Part shown: one piece after another, positions 23,509 to 33,443 of the stretch
How the letters are laid out: each line of letters begins with the position of its first letter
Position numbering within the stretch: position 1 is the first letter of the stretch
NCBI RefSeq assembly: GCF_000967865.1
Contig: NZ_JXRU01000037.1
Location: 186,001 to 250,000 of the forward strand
Source of the DNA: Microbacterium sp. SA39
Lineage (GTDB): Bacteria > Actinomycetota > Actinomycetes > Actinomycetales > Microbacteriaceae
DNA length: 64,000 nucleotides
Reading direction: 5' to 3'
Made by a program: the position numbers and the translations under genes
Notes under the pieces: generated by a model
Seen by the model: only the letters and a program-made list of their open reading frames with translations
What the model was told of the DNA's origin: nothing
Database searches by the model: none

Positions 23509-25475
23509 GCGAGCAGCAGTTCCCGGCGGCCCCGAACGCGCCGTCACCCGCCCAGGTGGGTGACCCGTCGACGACTCTCGCGGACGGCGAATGGCATCGG
23601 ATGCATCCGCTCACGCCGCTGTTCAAGGGCGGGCTCGTCCTGATCATCGTCGCCGGCCTCCTCATCGCGAACATGCGGGACCGGATCATCGCCTGGTTCG
23701 TCACGCTCTTCACGCCGGAAGACGTGAACTACGGCGACTACACGGGCGGCGACCCGGTCGACTGGGTGTTCGAGAACAACCTGATCCTGCTGGTCCTCCT
23801 CGGCGTGCTCGGCCTCGTCATCGTGCTCGTGCTGGCCTTCTGGCTGCTGTGGCGCTTCCACCAATTCCGCATCACCGGCGATCATGTCGAGGTGCGCAAA
23901 GGCATCGTCTTCCGCTCGCACCGGCGCGCACCGCTCGACCGGGTGCAGGGCGTCAACCTCACCCGTCCTTTCCCTGCCCGCCTCATCGGACTCGCCAAGC
24001 TCGAGGTCGTCGGCGCCGGCAACGATGCGAACGTCGACCTGGAGTATCTCGCCACATCGCGCGCCGAGTCGGTGCGCTCCGACATCCTGCGGCTCGCCTC
24101 CGGCGCCAGGGCGGCGCGTCAGGCCGCCCTCAACCCGCAGTCACCTCTCGGGGGGACGGGTGCCGCACCGGCATCCACTCGGGCTCAGCTGCGCGGTTCC
24201 GTGAACGAGGGCGTCACCAGCCTGATCTCCGGCGTCGATCTGGCGGATGTCGCTCCCGAGAGTGTCGTGAAGATCCCGACCGGTCGTCTGATCGGATCGC
24301 AGCTGATCTCGGGACTGCTGTGGGTGCTGTTCTTCGGTGCGATCTTCGCGATCGCGCTGGGCAGCACGATCATCGGCATCCTCGTCGACGGCGACCCGGA
24401 GGGCGGAGTGGTGCTGCTCGGCATCGGTCTCGGCATGGGGATCCCGATGACCATCGCGGTCGTCGGTATCACCTGGGCGCAGATCTCGAAGTCCCTGCGC
24501 TACTCGATCGCTCCCACGCCGGACGGCGTGCGCATCACGTACGGGCTGCTCACGACCGTGACCGAGACCCTTCCGCCGGGACGCATCTTCGCCGTCGAGG
24601 TCTCGCAGTCGCTGCTGTGGCGTCCGTTCGGCTGGTGGACGATCAAGATCAACCGGATGAGCGGGAAGAGCGTCGCGGCGCAGCAGTCGGGCAACGCCCA
24701 GCAGTTCAACGTGGTGCTGCCGGTCGGCAAGCGCGCCGATGTCGAGCGCGTGCTGGGCCTCGTACTGCCGGATGTGCCGGCCGCGAGCATCCCCTTCCTC
24801 TGGGAGCAGGGCATCGTCGGCCCGGCCGATGGCGACCCCTTCCGTCGGATGCCGCGCCGGGCGTGGTGGCGTCGTCCGCTGTCCTGGAAGCGCCATGGCT
24901 ACACGGTCGCCGACTTCGGACTGCTGCTGCGCCGGGGATTCGTGTGGCGCAAGCTCGCGATCTTCCCCCTGGCGCGCTTGCAGGGCGTCTCGCTCTCGCA
25001 GGGGCCCATCGACCGGGCGCAGCGCGTATCCGGCGCGCAGGTGCACACGGCTCCCGGCCCGATCACGGGATACCTCTCCGGACTCGAGCGCGAGGACGCG
25101 CTGGCACTGCTCGGCGACGTCAGCCGGGCGGCGGCAGAAGCCGCCTCCCGGGACACCAGCCATCGCTGGAGCGAGCACGCTGCGCCTCCTGCGCCTCCCT
25201 CGTACGTGCCGCCTGCGTATGCGCAGCCCGCGTATGCGCACCTTCCGGCGCCCTCGGGGCCGCCCGTCGCGCTGCCTGCTCCGCCGGTCGGGCCGCCTGC
25301 TCCGCCGGTAGGACCGCCGCCGGTCTCGCCGCCGCCTCCTGCTTCCCCGGTGGCGCCACCGGTTGCGCCTCCGCCCGCTCCACCGGTCGCGCCGCCGCCT
25401 GCTCCGCCGGTCGCGCCGCCTCCCGCTCCGCCCGTGGCGCCGCCGCCCGCGCCGCCCACCACGAACGGGGAGTGA
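23505..25475 (+). CDS. Multi-PH-domain membrane protein, YdbT-like, with Pro-rich tail
   Basis: 656 residues from the GTG at 23505. There are three bPH2 units: FRITGDHVEVRKGIVFRSHR with RAPLDRVQGVNLTRPFPARL; VRITYGLLTTVTETLPPGRI; and ADFGLLLRRGFVWRKLAIFP with LARLQGVSLSQGPIDRAQR. Paired membrane helices lie between them (about residues 45-62, 85-110, 265-290, 300-320). The last 100 residues are a Pro/Ala/Val tail ending in four exact-length 8-residue repeats (APPPAPPV type), probably disordered and facing the cytoplasm. Cotranscribed with the YdbS-like gene and followed 4 bp later by the DUF2520 gene. Confidence 0.85.
   Translation: MSEQQFPAAPNAPSPAQVGDPSTTLADGEWHRMHPLTPLFKGGLVLIIVAGLLIANMRDRIIAWFVTLFTPEDVNYGDYTGGDPVDWVFENNLILLVLLGVLGLVIVLVLAFWLLWRFHQFRITGDHVEVRKGIVFRSHRRAPLDRVQGVNLTRPFPARLIGLAKLEVVGAGNDANVDLEYLATSRAESVRSDILRLASGARAARQAALNPQSPLGGTGAAPASTRAQLRGSVNEGVTSLISGVDLADVAPESVVKIPTGRLIGSQLISGLLWVLFFGAIFAIALGSTIIGILVDGDPEGGVVLLGIGLGMGIPMTIAVVGITWAQISKSLRYSIAPTPDGVRITYGLLTTVTETLPPGRIFAVEVSQSLLWRPFGWWTIKINRMSGKSVAAQQSGNAQQFNVVLPVGKRADVERVLGLVLPDVPAASIPFLWEQGIVGPADGDPFRRMPRRAWWRRPLSWKRHGYTVADFGLLLRRGFVWRKLAIFPLARLQGVSLSQGPIDRAQRVSGAQVHTAPGPITGYLSGLEREDALALLGDVSRAAAEAASRDTSHRWSEHAAPPAPPSYVPPAYAQPAYAHLPAPSGPPVALPAPPVGPPAPPVGPPPVSPPPPASPVAPPVAPPPAPPVAPPPAPPVAPPPAPPVAPPPAPPTTNGE
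25365..25460 (+). repeat. In-frame 24-bp tandem repeat, four copies
   Basis: Units 25365-25388, 25389-25412, 25413-25436 and 25437-25460 each encode A-P-P-P-A-P-P-(V/T). Synonymous third-base differences separate the copies, so the repeat is not brand new. A multiple-of-three length keeps the frame if copy number changes. Confidence 0.8.
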
Positions 25476-25479
25476 CGCG

Positions 25480-26172
25480 GTGCTGCGCGACGGGCGTCTC
25501 GGCGTCGGCATCATCGGCGCGGGCCAGGTCGGCCCGGTGATCGGTGCGGCTCTCGGCGGCGCGGGACACGCGATCGTGGGTATCACGAGCGGCTCGGACG
25601 ACGAACGCGCATCCGCAGTGCTGCCCGGAGTGCCGGTGCTCGACGCTCTCGAGGTCGTTCGCCGTGCGGAACTGGTGATCATCGCCGTCCCGACGGACCA
25701 GCTCCCCTCGCTCGTCGCGGGCATCGCCGAGGTCGGCGGGTGGCAGATGGGCCAGCTCGTGCTGCACACCGATCCTGCCCACGGCGCGGAGGTCCTGCGA
25801 CCCGCCGCTGAGCAGGGTGCGATCCCCCTCGCCGTGCACCCGGCGATCACCTTCACCGGAACCTCGATCGACCTGCGACAGCTGCACGCCGGTTTCGCGG
25901 CGGTGACCGCGCCTGCTCCGGTGCTGCCGATCGCGCAGGCGCTCGCCGTCGAGATGGGCTGCGAGCCGATCGTGATCGCCGAGGAGGACCGGCCCGCCTA
26001 CACGGACGCCATCCAGGCGGCGACGGAGTTCTCCCGGTCGATCATCCATCAGTCGACCGCGCGGCTGCGCGCGATCGGTGTCGAGAACCCGGGCGGCTAC
26101 CTCTCGGCGCTCGTGCAGTCGACCGTCGAGCGGGCCCTGCGCGAAGCATCCGGTCCTCCACCGCTGCTCTGA
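25480..26172 (+). CDS. Rossmann-like/DUF2520 oxidoreductase
   Basis: 230 residues from the GTG at 25480. A Rossmann motif, VGIIGAGQVGPVIGAAL (residues about 7-24), is followed by a LVIIAVPTDQLPSLV strand-loop as in NADP-dependent dehydrogenases, then a helical DUF2520 domain (HPAITFTG, AIQAATEFSRSIIHQ). In many Actinobacteria this gene sits immediately before panC, and a pantoate-related role has been suggested. No panC is visible here; the next plus-strand gene is lysS, 2 kb away. Substrate unknown. Confidence 0.8.
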   Translation: MLRDGRLGVGIIGAGQVGPVIGAALGGAGHAIVGITSGSDDERASAVLPGVPVLDALEVVRRAELVIIAVPTDQLPSLVAGIAEVGGWQMGQLVLHTDPAHGAEVLRPAAEQGAIPLAVHPAITFTGTSIDLRQLHAGFAAVTAPAPVLPIAQALAVEMGCEPIVIAEEDRPAYTDAIQAATEFSRSIIHQSTARLRAIGVENPGGYLSALVQSTVERALREASGPPPLL

Positions 26173-26188
26173 CGGCTCACTCGCCGCG

Positions 26189-28060
26189 TCACCGGCCGCC
26201 GGAGAAGCCCCCGCCACCTCCGCCACCGGAGAACCCGCCGCCGAACGACCCGCCGGAACTCGACGACGTGCCCGCCGATGGCGAGGTGTACGCGGCCGCT
26301 GCGTGCGACGAGGACGTGAACGAGGAGAGATACACGCCGAGGTACGGAGTGCTCGGGTCTCCGATCCAGCCGGGACCGCGCTGTGCGGCCGAGTACGCAC
26401 GCTCGAGCACGTCGCCCCACTCCTTCTCCATGCCGAAGAGCATCGCGTAGGGCAGAAGCCGCTCGTAGACGTGGATCACATCCGCGGTGCCCTCCTGCCG
26501 CCGCTCGGCGCCGCTGTACGACTGCAGCATGCGCAGGCGGTCGGCCTCGGCGACGCGGATGAACTCCTCGACGCCCTTCAGATGCTCGAGCTCCCGGGCG
26601 CCCTCGGGCGTCAGCACCGTGTGCTTCGAGAACGAATACCAGCTCGCGATGAGCACGAGGACGACGCCGAAGGAGCCCGCCACGAGCGCAGGTACCGCGG
26701 AGATCCGACCGCTGATCACCCCGGCGAGCGAGAGTCCGAGACCGGCGACCGCGACCGCGATCGCGATCCATTGCACGATGGCGGCTCCCCGGCTGCGGGC
26801 CGTCGTGGTGAGCCCTCGCGTCTGCGCTGCGGTCTTCCCGCTCTGCACCAGCGCGCTCATGCGCCCCGCGAAGGACTCGCTCGCGCGCGGAACATCGACG
26901 ACACCGCCCTCATTCGCCTTCAGGAACAGCGCGTCCAGGGCCTCCACGTCGAGCTGGTCGGAGATGCGCGATCCGGCGATGCGGCGCAGCCGCGGATTCT
27001 CCGGCGACCCGCCTTCCTCGATCCGCAGCGTTCCGCGCACCGCGAGGTGCACGATCTCGGCCGGGATGACGTCCTTCGCGCCCGGCACGATCGCCGCGGC
27101 GAGCAGCGGCGGCATCGAGTCGGGCACGTCGTACTGGGCCACGATCACTCCGGTGGCAGTTCCGCGGCGTCGTTTGAACGCGGAGACGCTCAGCCAGGCG
27201 CCCACCGACAGGCCCGCGGCACCGATGGCCGCCGCCCAGGGCAGGGTGTCGGTCACCGGATTCGGCGTGCGGGCGGACGGCTGCACGACCGTGGCCGGCT
27301 CGAAGCCGATCGCGACCGTCACGCCGTCGCCGGCCGGACGCTCTCCCGACTCGACCCGGAACATCGCGCGATCGCCGTCGATCACCGGCCCCTCGAGGTC
27401 GCACGTGTCGGTCGAGCCGGAGACGCCTGCGTAGCAGCTCGCCGATCCGGCGAGTCGTTCGCTCATCGCGGCGTCGAACACGATGTCGGCCCGGAAGCGT
27501 TCGATGGGTTGGGTGCTGTCGAGCGGGAGAAGATCCCAGTAGAACTCGTCCACCGCGGGGTTTCCGGTGCCTTCGCCTCGAGAACCTCTCGTCGCGCCGG
27601 CGGCCAGCACGACATCGCGCATCTCGTACTCGATCACGTATGTGGTCAGGCCCTGCACGTAGTCGTCGTCGCCGGTGAGGATGAGGAGCAGACCATCCTC
27701 CTCGTCGGTCTCGAACGGCACGTCGACTCCCGCCTCGTCGGTGACCGAGAGGACGCGCGTATCGATTCCGGCGTTCTGGTAGGACGTCGGGAGTCCGCGG
27801 ACGATGCCGCGGTTCTGGTCGTATTCGGGGAATCGAGCGACGAGCGTCTCGGTGACGTTCATCCGGGCTCGGCCCTCGTCGTCGACTCCGACCTCGTACA
27901 GCGCATCCCATGAGGCGTAGGAGAAATCGTCGACGTCGGTCTGCGCTGCAGCGGACCCCGCCGCATCGGCGGAGAGTGCCACTGCTGCGGTAGGCATCGA
28001 GACCGCGCTCAGGGTGAGGATGAGGACGGCGGTGGCGCGGATGATCCGTGAGGCGGTCAT
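26189..28060 (-). CDS. DUF2207 membrane protein with Gly/Ser-rich tail
   Basis: 623 residues. A signal peptide (residues about 1-33) is followed by an extracytoplasmic DUF2207 beta domain (about 45-260). Then come one helix near 275-297, a cytoplasmic stretch, and two adjacent helices near 425-470. The C-terminus is low-complexity Ser/Gly (GGSFGGGFSGGGGGGGFSGG), as usual in this family. Function unknown; DUF2207 proteins are predicted surface or secretion-related membrane proteins. It sits on the minus strand between the DUF2520 gene and lysS, in the place where panC is often found in relatives. Confidence 0.85.
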   Translation of the reverse strand: MTASRIIRATAVLILTLSAVSMPTAAVALSADAAGSAAAQTDVDDFSYASWDALYEVGVDDEGRARMNVTETLVARFPEYDQNRGIVRGLPTSYQNAGIDTRVLSVTDEAGVDVPFETDEEDGLLLILTGDDDYVQGLTTYVIEYEMRDVVLAAGATRGSRGEGTGNPAVDEFYWDLLPLDSTQPIERFRADIVFDAAMSERLAGSASCYAGVSGSTDTCDLEGPVIDGDRAMFRVESGERPAGDGVTVAIGFEPATVVQPSARTPNPVTDTLPWAAAIGAAGLSVGAWLSVSAFKRRRGTATGVIVAQYDVPDSMPPLLAAAIVPGAKDVIPAEIVHLAVRGTLRIEEGGSPENPRLRRIAGSRISDQLDVEALDALFLKANEGGVVDVPRASESFAGRMSALVQSGKTAAQTRGLTTTARSRGAAIVQWIAIAVAVAGLGLSLAGVISGRISAVPALVAGSFGVVLVLIASWYSFSKHTVLTPEGARELEHLKGVEEFIRVAEADRLRMLQSYSGAERRQEGTADVIHVYERLLPYAMLFGMEKEWGDVLERAYSAAQRGPGWIGDPSTPYLGVYLSSFTSSSHAAAAYTSPSAGTSSSSGGSFGGGFSGGGGGGGFSGGR

Positions 28061-28072
28061 TCTCCGAGGCTA
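28061..28072 (-). promoter_or_regulatory. -10 box for a leaderless start (DUF2207 gene)
   Basis: Minus strand: TAGCCT (28067-28072), six bases, then ATG at 28060. Confidence 0.5.
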
Positions 28073-28140
28073 CCCAGCCCGCGCGAAGGAGTCGGCGTGC
28101 CGCCTCGGTAAACTGGGGAGGACTTCAAGGAGCCCCGCAC

Positions 28141-29673
<1,533 letters not shown>

Positions 29674-29686
29674 CGGGCGCGCCCGG

Positions 29687-30805
29687 TCATTCCACAGGGC
29701 CGCGGCGGAACGCCCACTCGGGAAGGATCGCGCCGCCGATCATCGTCTCGAGGAGAGCCGCAAGCCCGTACTCCGGATCGATCTCGCGAACCAGCGCGAG
29801 GTAGTGACCCGCGTGGGTCGATCGGCCGAGAGCCCACGAGAGCCAGGCGGCCGCCGTGAGCGGCGCGGGCCGTGAGGTGCGAGGCGCGCGCGCCGCTGCG
29901 AGACGGACGACCGACAGTGCGTTGCGGAGCCGCACGAGATCGGGCGTGCGGCCGCGGCCGAGGAACACCTCGCCCAGGTCGTCGGGGACGCTGGTGCCCG
30001 ACCCCGCGAAGGCGAGCTGAGCGGAGAGAGTGCGCATGCCACCGGTGAGATCGGTCGCCCATTGCGCGATCGCGACGTCACGGAACAGCGGCCGATCGAG
30101 GCACCAGAGCAGAGCGGCTGTCGCGAACGGCGGCAGATCGTCGGGTTCATGCACCACGGACTCGAAGAATGCCGGGACGTCTTCGAGCATCACGAGAGCG
30201 GCGATGGCCAGCGGGTTCTCACGCCCGGTGAGCGTGCCGCACTTGTCGCGGCAGAGAATATCGGTGAGGTCGGCGAGTGCCTGGCCCACGCGCTCCTTCT
30301 CGGCGAGGTCGGCGTGCGGGAGTGCCGTGCCGGCGAACTGGTCTTCGTACACATCGCCGTCGGCACGAGGTTCCGTAACGGGCACGATGTCGGCGAGGGC
30401 CCCGATCTCGGGGTCGCCGACGAGGTAGCTCGACCAGCCGGCCGGCGTCACGCACAGGGCGTCGACGACGCGGAGCCCGGCGTCCTCCGCGCAGCCGAGC
30501 AACTCCTCGACCTCGACCGCGAACGGCAGGACGAGACCATCGCGCGTGGGATGCGGCTCGGAATCGGTGTAGACGACCACGGCGACGGCATCCGTCCCGT
30601 CGACGCGAGAGACGAGGCCGACGGCGGTGTCGGCGTACTCCTCGAGGGAGATGTCGGGGTCAGGCAGATCGAGGCGCATCGCCCCATAGGAGCGGGAGCC
30701 GCGGAACGGGAGGATGACGATGCTCTCGCGGGGAGTGAAGCCGGCGAGAGCAGGGACGAGGCGGAGGAATTCAGCGGAACCGGAGGCTCGGAGCAGTGTG
30801 GTCAT
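29687..30805 (-). CDS. DUF4192 protein
   Basis: 372 residues from the ATG at 30805 (MTTLLRASGSAEFLRLVPAL). The opening LVPALAGFTPRESIVILPF followed by MRLDLPD is typical of DUF4192, an actinobacterial family of unknown function. No membrane segments; a Cys pair near CRDKCG lies mid-protein. The long upstream extension of the frame is Arg/Ser-rich and overlaps the next plus-strand gene, so it was not used. Converges with lysS, 13 bp tail to tail. Confidence 0.8.
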   Translation of the reverse strand: MTTLLRASGSAEFLRLVPALAGFTPRESIVILPFRGSRSYGAMRLDLPDPDISLEEYADTAVGLVSRVDGTDAVAVVVYTDSEPHPTRDGLVLPFAVEVEELLGCAEDAGLRVVDALCVTPAGWSSYLVGDPEIGALADIVPVTEPRADGDVYEDQFAGTALPHADLAEKERVGQALADLTDILCRDKCGTLTGRENPLAIAALVMLEDVPAFFESVVHEPDDLPPFATAALLWCLDRPLFRDVAIAQWATDLTGGMRTLSAQLAFAGSGTSVPDDLGEVFLGRGRTPDLVRLRNALSVVRLAAARAPRTSRPAPLTAAAWLSWALGRSTHAGHYLALVREIDPEYGLAALLETMIGGAILPEWAFRRGPVE

Positions 30806-30905
30806 TCCAGGAGTGTCATCGAACGGCGAGGCGCGATGTCGCGAAAACGGCGCCTGTGGACCGGCGACCTGGAAGGCGCCGACTGTGGACGAAGAGTCGC
30901 TCGCG

Positions 30906-30917
30906 TACGATGGAGGG
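30906..30917 (+). promoter_or_regulatory. -10 box for a leaderless start (small membrane protein)
   Basis: TACGAT (30906-30911), six bases, then ATG at 30918. The six bases include GGAGG, but too close to the ATG for normal Shine-Dalgarno use. Confidence 0.45.
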
Positions 30918-31091
30918 ATGGAGAACTTCTGGATCGCTGCGGCATGGTCGATCCTGCCGACCATCGGAGTGTGCATCGTGTTCTTCATCGTGATCCGCGG
31001 CATCCTGCGGTCCGACCGTACCGAGCGCAAGGTGCACGCGAAGATCGAGGCCGAGGAGCGCGCGGCGCGCGGCCTCCCCCCTCGCACCTGA
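30918..31091 (+). CDS. Small single-pass membrane protein, 57 aa
   Basis: MENFWIAAAWSILPTIGVC is followed by IVFFIVIRGILR and a charged tail (DRTERKVHAKIEAEERAARG). One helix at residues about 5-28, then an amphipathic cytoplasmic helix. Function unknown. It precedes the cardiolipin synthase gene by 91 bp on the same strand and may be cotranscribed with it. Small proteins of this layout occur widely in Actinobacteria. Confidence 0.65.
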   Translation: MENFWIAAAWSILPTIGVCIVFFIVIRGILRSDRTERKVHAKIEAEERAARGLPPRT

Positions 31092-31182
31092 GCGGCGTCC
31101 GAGCCATCGGCTACTGTGTAGCCCATGCGCGACGGACCGCGCGACCCTCCGGTGATCGTCGCCGGGGGAGCGAGGGGAGACG

Positions 31183-32643
31183 ATGACGCCGGAGGCCTGG
31201 GGCTGGTGGATCGCCGGCTTCCTCTTGGTCCTCGACCTCGTCATCCGCACCACGGCGATCATCGTGATCCCGCGCAATCGACGGCCCACCGCCGCGATGG
31301 CCTGGCTCTTGGCCGTGTTCTTCATCCCCTTCATCGGCGTCTTCCTCTTCCTCCTGATCGGCAATCCGCGTCTTCCACGCGCGCGTCGTCGCAAGCAGGA
31401 CCAGATCAACGAGTACATCGCGCAGACCAGCGAGCATCTGCATTTCGGCACGCTCCGCCCGGATGCACCGGGATGGTTCGGCCCGATCGTGGAGATGAAT
31501 CAGAGGCTCGGAGCTCTGCCCCTCTCCGGCGACAACGGCGCGCACCTCATCTCGGACTACCAGGAATCACTCGACGCGATGGCCGACGCCATCCGCGAGG
31601 CGGAGGACTACGTCCACATCGAGTTCTACATCCTGCAATCCGATGAGTCGACCGACAACTTCTTCCGTGCGATGGAAGAGGTCGCGGCCCGGGGCATCGA
31701 GGTGCGGGTGCTCCTCGACCACTGGGCGAATCGCTGGAAGCCGCGTTACCGGCAGACGATCAAGCGGCTGAACGCGATGGGCGCGAACTGGCAGCTGATG
31801 CTTCCCGTCCAGCCGCTCAAGGGCAGGATGCAGCGCCCCGACCTCCGCAACCATCGCAAGCTCGTCGTCGTCGACGGCAAAGTGGCCTTCCTCGGCTCGC
31901 AGAACGTCACCGACTCGACCTACAACCTGCCGAGGAACATCAAGCGCGGGCTGCACTGGGTCGACCTGATGGTGCGCATCGACGGGCCGGTCGTGCTCAG
32001 CGTGAACGCGATCTTCCTCAGCGACTGGTACAGCGAGACCGACGAGGTCCTCGAAGAGATCGACATAGCGCATGCCGAGATCGGCTCCGGCAACCTCGAC
32101 TGCCAGGTGGTCCCCTCCGGGCCGGGATTCGAGCTCGAGAACAACCTGCGGCTGTTCCTCGGACTGCTGTATGCGGCCAAGAAGCGCATCATGATCGTCA
32201 GCCCCTACTTCGTCCCCGACGAGGCGCTGCTGCTCGCCGTCACCGCGGCCGTGGACCGCGGTGTCGAGGTCGAGCTGTTCGTCTCCGAAGAGGGTGACCA
32301 GGCAATGGTCTACCACGCGCAACGCAGCTACTACGAGGCGCTCCTCAAGGCGCAGGTGCGCATCTGGATGTACCGCAAGCCCTACATCCTCCACACCAAG
32401 AGCCTGACGATCGACGACGAGGTCGCGGTCATCGGCTCGAGCAACATGGACATGCGCTCCTTCGGTCTGAACCTCGAGGTGTCGATGCTCGTGCGCGGCG
32501 AGGAGTTCGTCGCCGAGATGCGCGCCGTCGAGGACAAGTACCGTTCGCTGAGCCGCGAACTGACGCTGGAGGAGTGGATGCAGCAGCCGCTGCGATCGAC
32601 CGTCCTCGACAATCTCGCCCGCCTCACCTCCGCCCTGCAGTGA
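31183..32643 (+). CDS. cls: Cardiolipin synthase (phospholipase D family)
   Basis: 486 residues from the ATG at 31183 with GAGGGGAG upstream. Two N-terminal membrane helices (about 7-25 and 40-60) are followed by two HKD catalytic halves: NHRKLVVVDGKVAFLGSQN (about 226-244) and LHTKSLTIDDEVAVIGSSNM (about 405-424), each with the H-x-K-x4-D residues intact. Members condense two phosphatidylglycerols to cardiolipin, or transfer from a CDP-DAG donor, at the inner face of the membrane. A TACTGT box at 31112-31117 may start its transcript. Confidence 0.92.
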   Translation: MTPEAWGWWIAGFLLVLDLVIRTTAIIVIPRNRRPTAAMAWLLAVFFIPFIGVFLFLLIGNPRLPRARRRKQDQINEYIAQTSEHLHFGTLRPDAPGWFGPIVEMNQRLGALPLSGDNGAHLISDYQESLDAMADAIREAEDYVHIEFYILQSDESTDNFFRAMEEVAARGIEVRVLLDHWANRWKPRYRQTIKRLNAMGANWQLMLPVQPLKGRMQRPDLRNHRKLVVVDGKVAFLGSQNVTDSTYNLPRNIKRGLHWVDLMVRIDGPVVLSVNAIFLSDWYSETDEVLEEIDIAHAEIGSGNLDCQVVPSGPGFELENNLRLFLGLLYAAKKRIMIVSPYFVPDEALLLAVTAAVDRGVEVELFVSEEGDQAMVYHAQRSYYEALLKAQVRIWMYRKPYILHTKSLTIDDEVAVIGSSNMDMRSFGLNLEVSMLVRGEEFVAEMRAVEDKYRSLSRELTLEEWMQQPLRSTVLDNLARLTSALQ

Positions 32644-32681
32644 AGGTGCTTCCGGAATCATGGACGAGTACCCTGTGTCCC

Positions 32682-33419
32682 ATGGCCCCTCGTACGCGTC
32701 TCGCCGTCCTCCTCTCCTCTCTTGCCGGGATCGCGCTTCTCGCCGCGGGATGCACGACGACACCGGGCGCGGAGACTCCGACCAACTCCCCGGCGCCGAG
32801 CGCGACCACGGGTGACGACGCCGGCGACATCGAGGGAGTGCTCCTCGACGATGGCCGCATGTTCGCCGTCGTCACCTGGGGATCGTCCGGCTGCATCCCG
32901 CAGGTCGACGAGGTCGCAGCCGAGGGGCAGACCGTCACGGTGACGCTCGTGGACCTCGACGACGAGAACGGCGAGGAGAAGGTCTGCACGGCCGACTTCG
33001 CGCCCCGCGCGAGCATCGGCGCCCTTCCGGAGGGTGTCGATCCGACCGCCGAGATCACCCTGAACGTCACCTACGGCGACGTCACCGACGACGCCGAGCT
33101 CGACGGCGGCGCCGCCTTCTCCGGGAAGCCCGGCAGTTCCACGGAGTATCAGCCCTCGGCCGGCTGGTTCGACGACGGCAGCCTGGTGCTGCTGACCTGG
33201 GGTTCCTCGTCGTGCGCGCCGGTCGTGGAAGCCGTCGAGGGGGCCGGAAACGCGGGCACCGTCACGTTCGTGACCGATGCCGAGCAGGTGTGCACCATGG
33301 ATATGGCGCCGCGCGCGACGATCATCGCCTTCCCCGACGACGAGGTGGACGACGACGACTTCACACTCACGCTGACCGGCGGCGGACTCGAGGGCGACGT
33401 CAAGGTGCACAGCAGCTGA
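32682..33419 (+). CDS. Lipoprotein with internally duplicated domain
   Basis: 245 residues with a lipobox (LLAAGC, Cys about residue 24), a Thr/Pro linker, and two copies of a domain of about 90 residues. Copy 1 contains FAVVTWGSSGCIPQVDEV and KVCTADFAPRASIGALPEG; copy 2 contains VLLTWGSSSCAPVVEAV and QVCTMDMAPRATIIAFPDD. Each copy has two cysteines that could form a disulfide. Function unknown. A TACCCT box seven bases before the ATG suggests a nearly leaderless transcript. Confidence 0.75.
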   Translation: MAPRTRLAVLLSSLAGIALLAAGCTTTPGAETPTNSPAPSATTGDDAGDIEGVLLDDGRMFAVVTWGSSGCIPQVDEVAAEGQTVTVTLVDLDDENGEEKVCTADFAPRASIGALPEGVDPTAEITLNVTYGDVTDDAELDGGAAFSGKPGSSTEYQPSAGWFDDGSLVLLTWGSSSCAPVVEAVEGAGNAGTVTFVTDAEQVCTMDMAPRATIIAFPDDEVDDDDFTLTLTGGGLEGDVKVHSS

Positions 33420-33443
33420 CCACCGGACCCCGGGCTGTGCGGC

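Noticed and set aside
25240..25470. Repeat array resembling CRISPR
   Set aside because: Units are in-frame coding repeats of a Pro-rich tail with no spacers; no cas genes in the window.
31125..31646. Leaderless gene from the ATG at 31125 in the +2 frame of cls
   Set aside because: The product is Arg/Pro/His-rich and lies almost wholly inside cls; the TACTGT box more likely starts the cls transcript.
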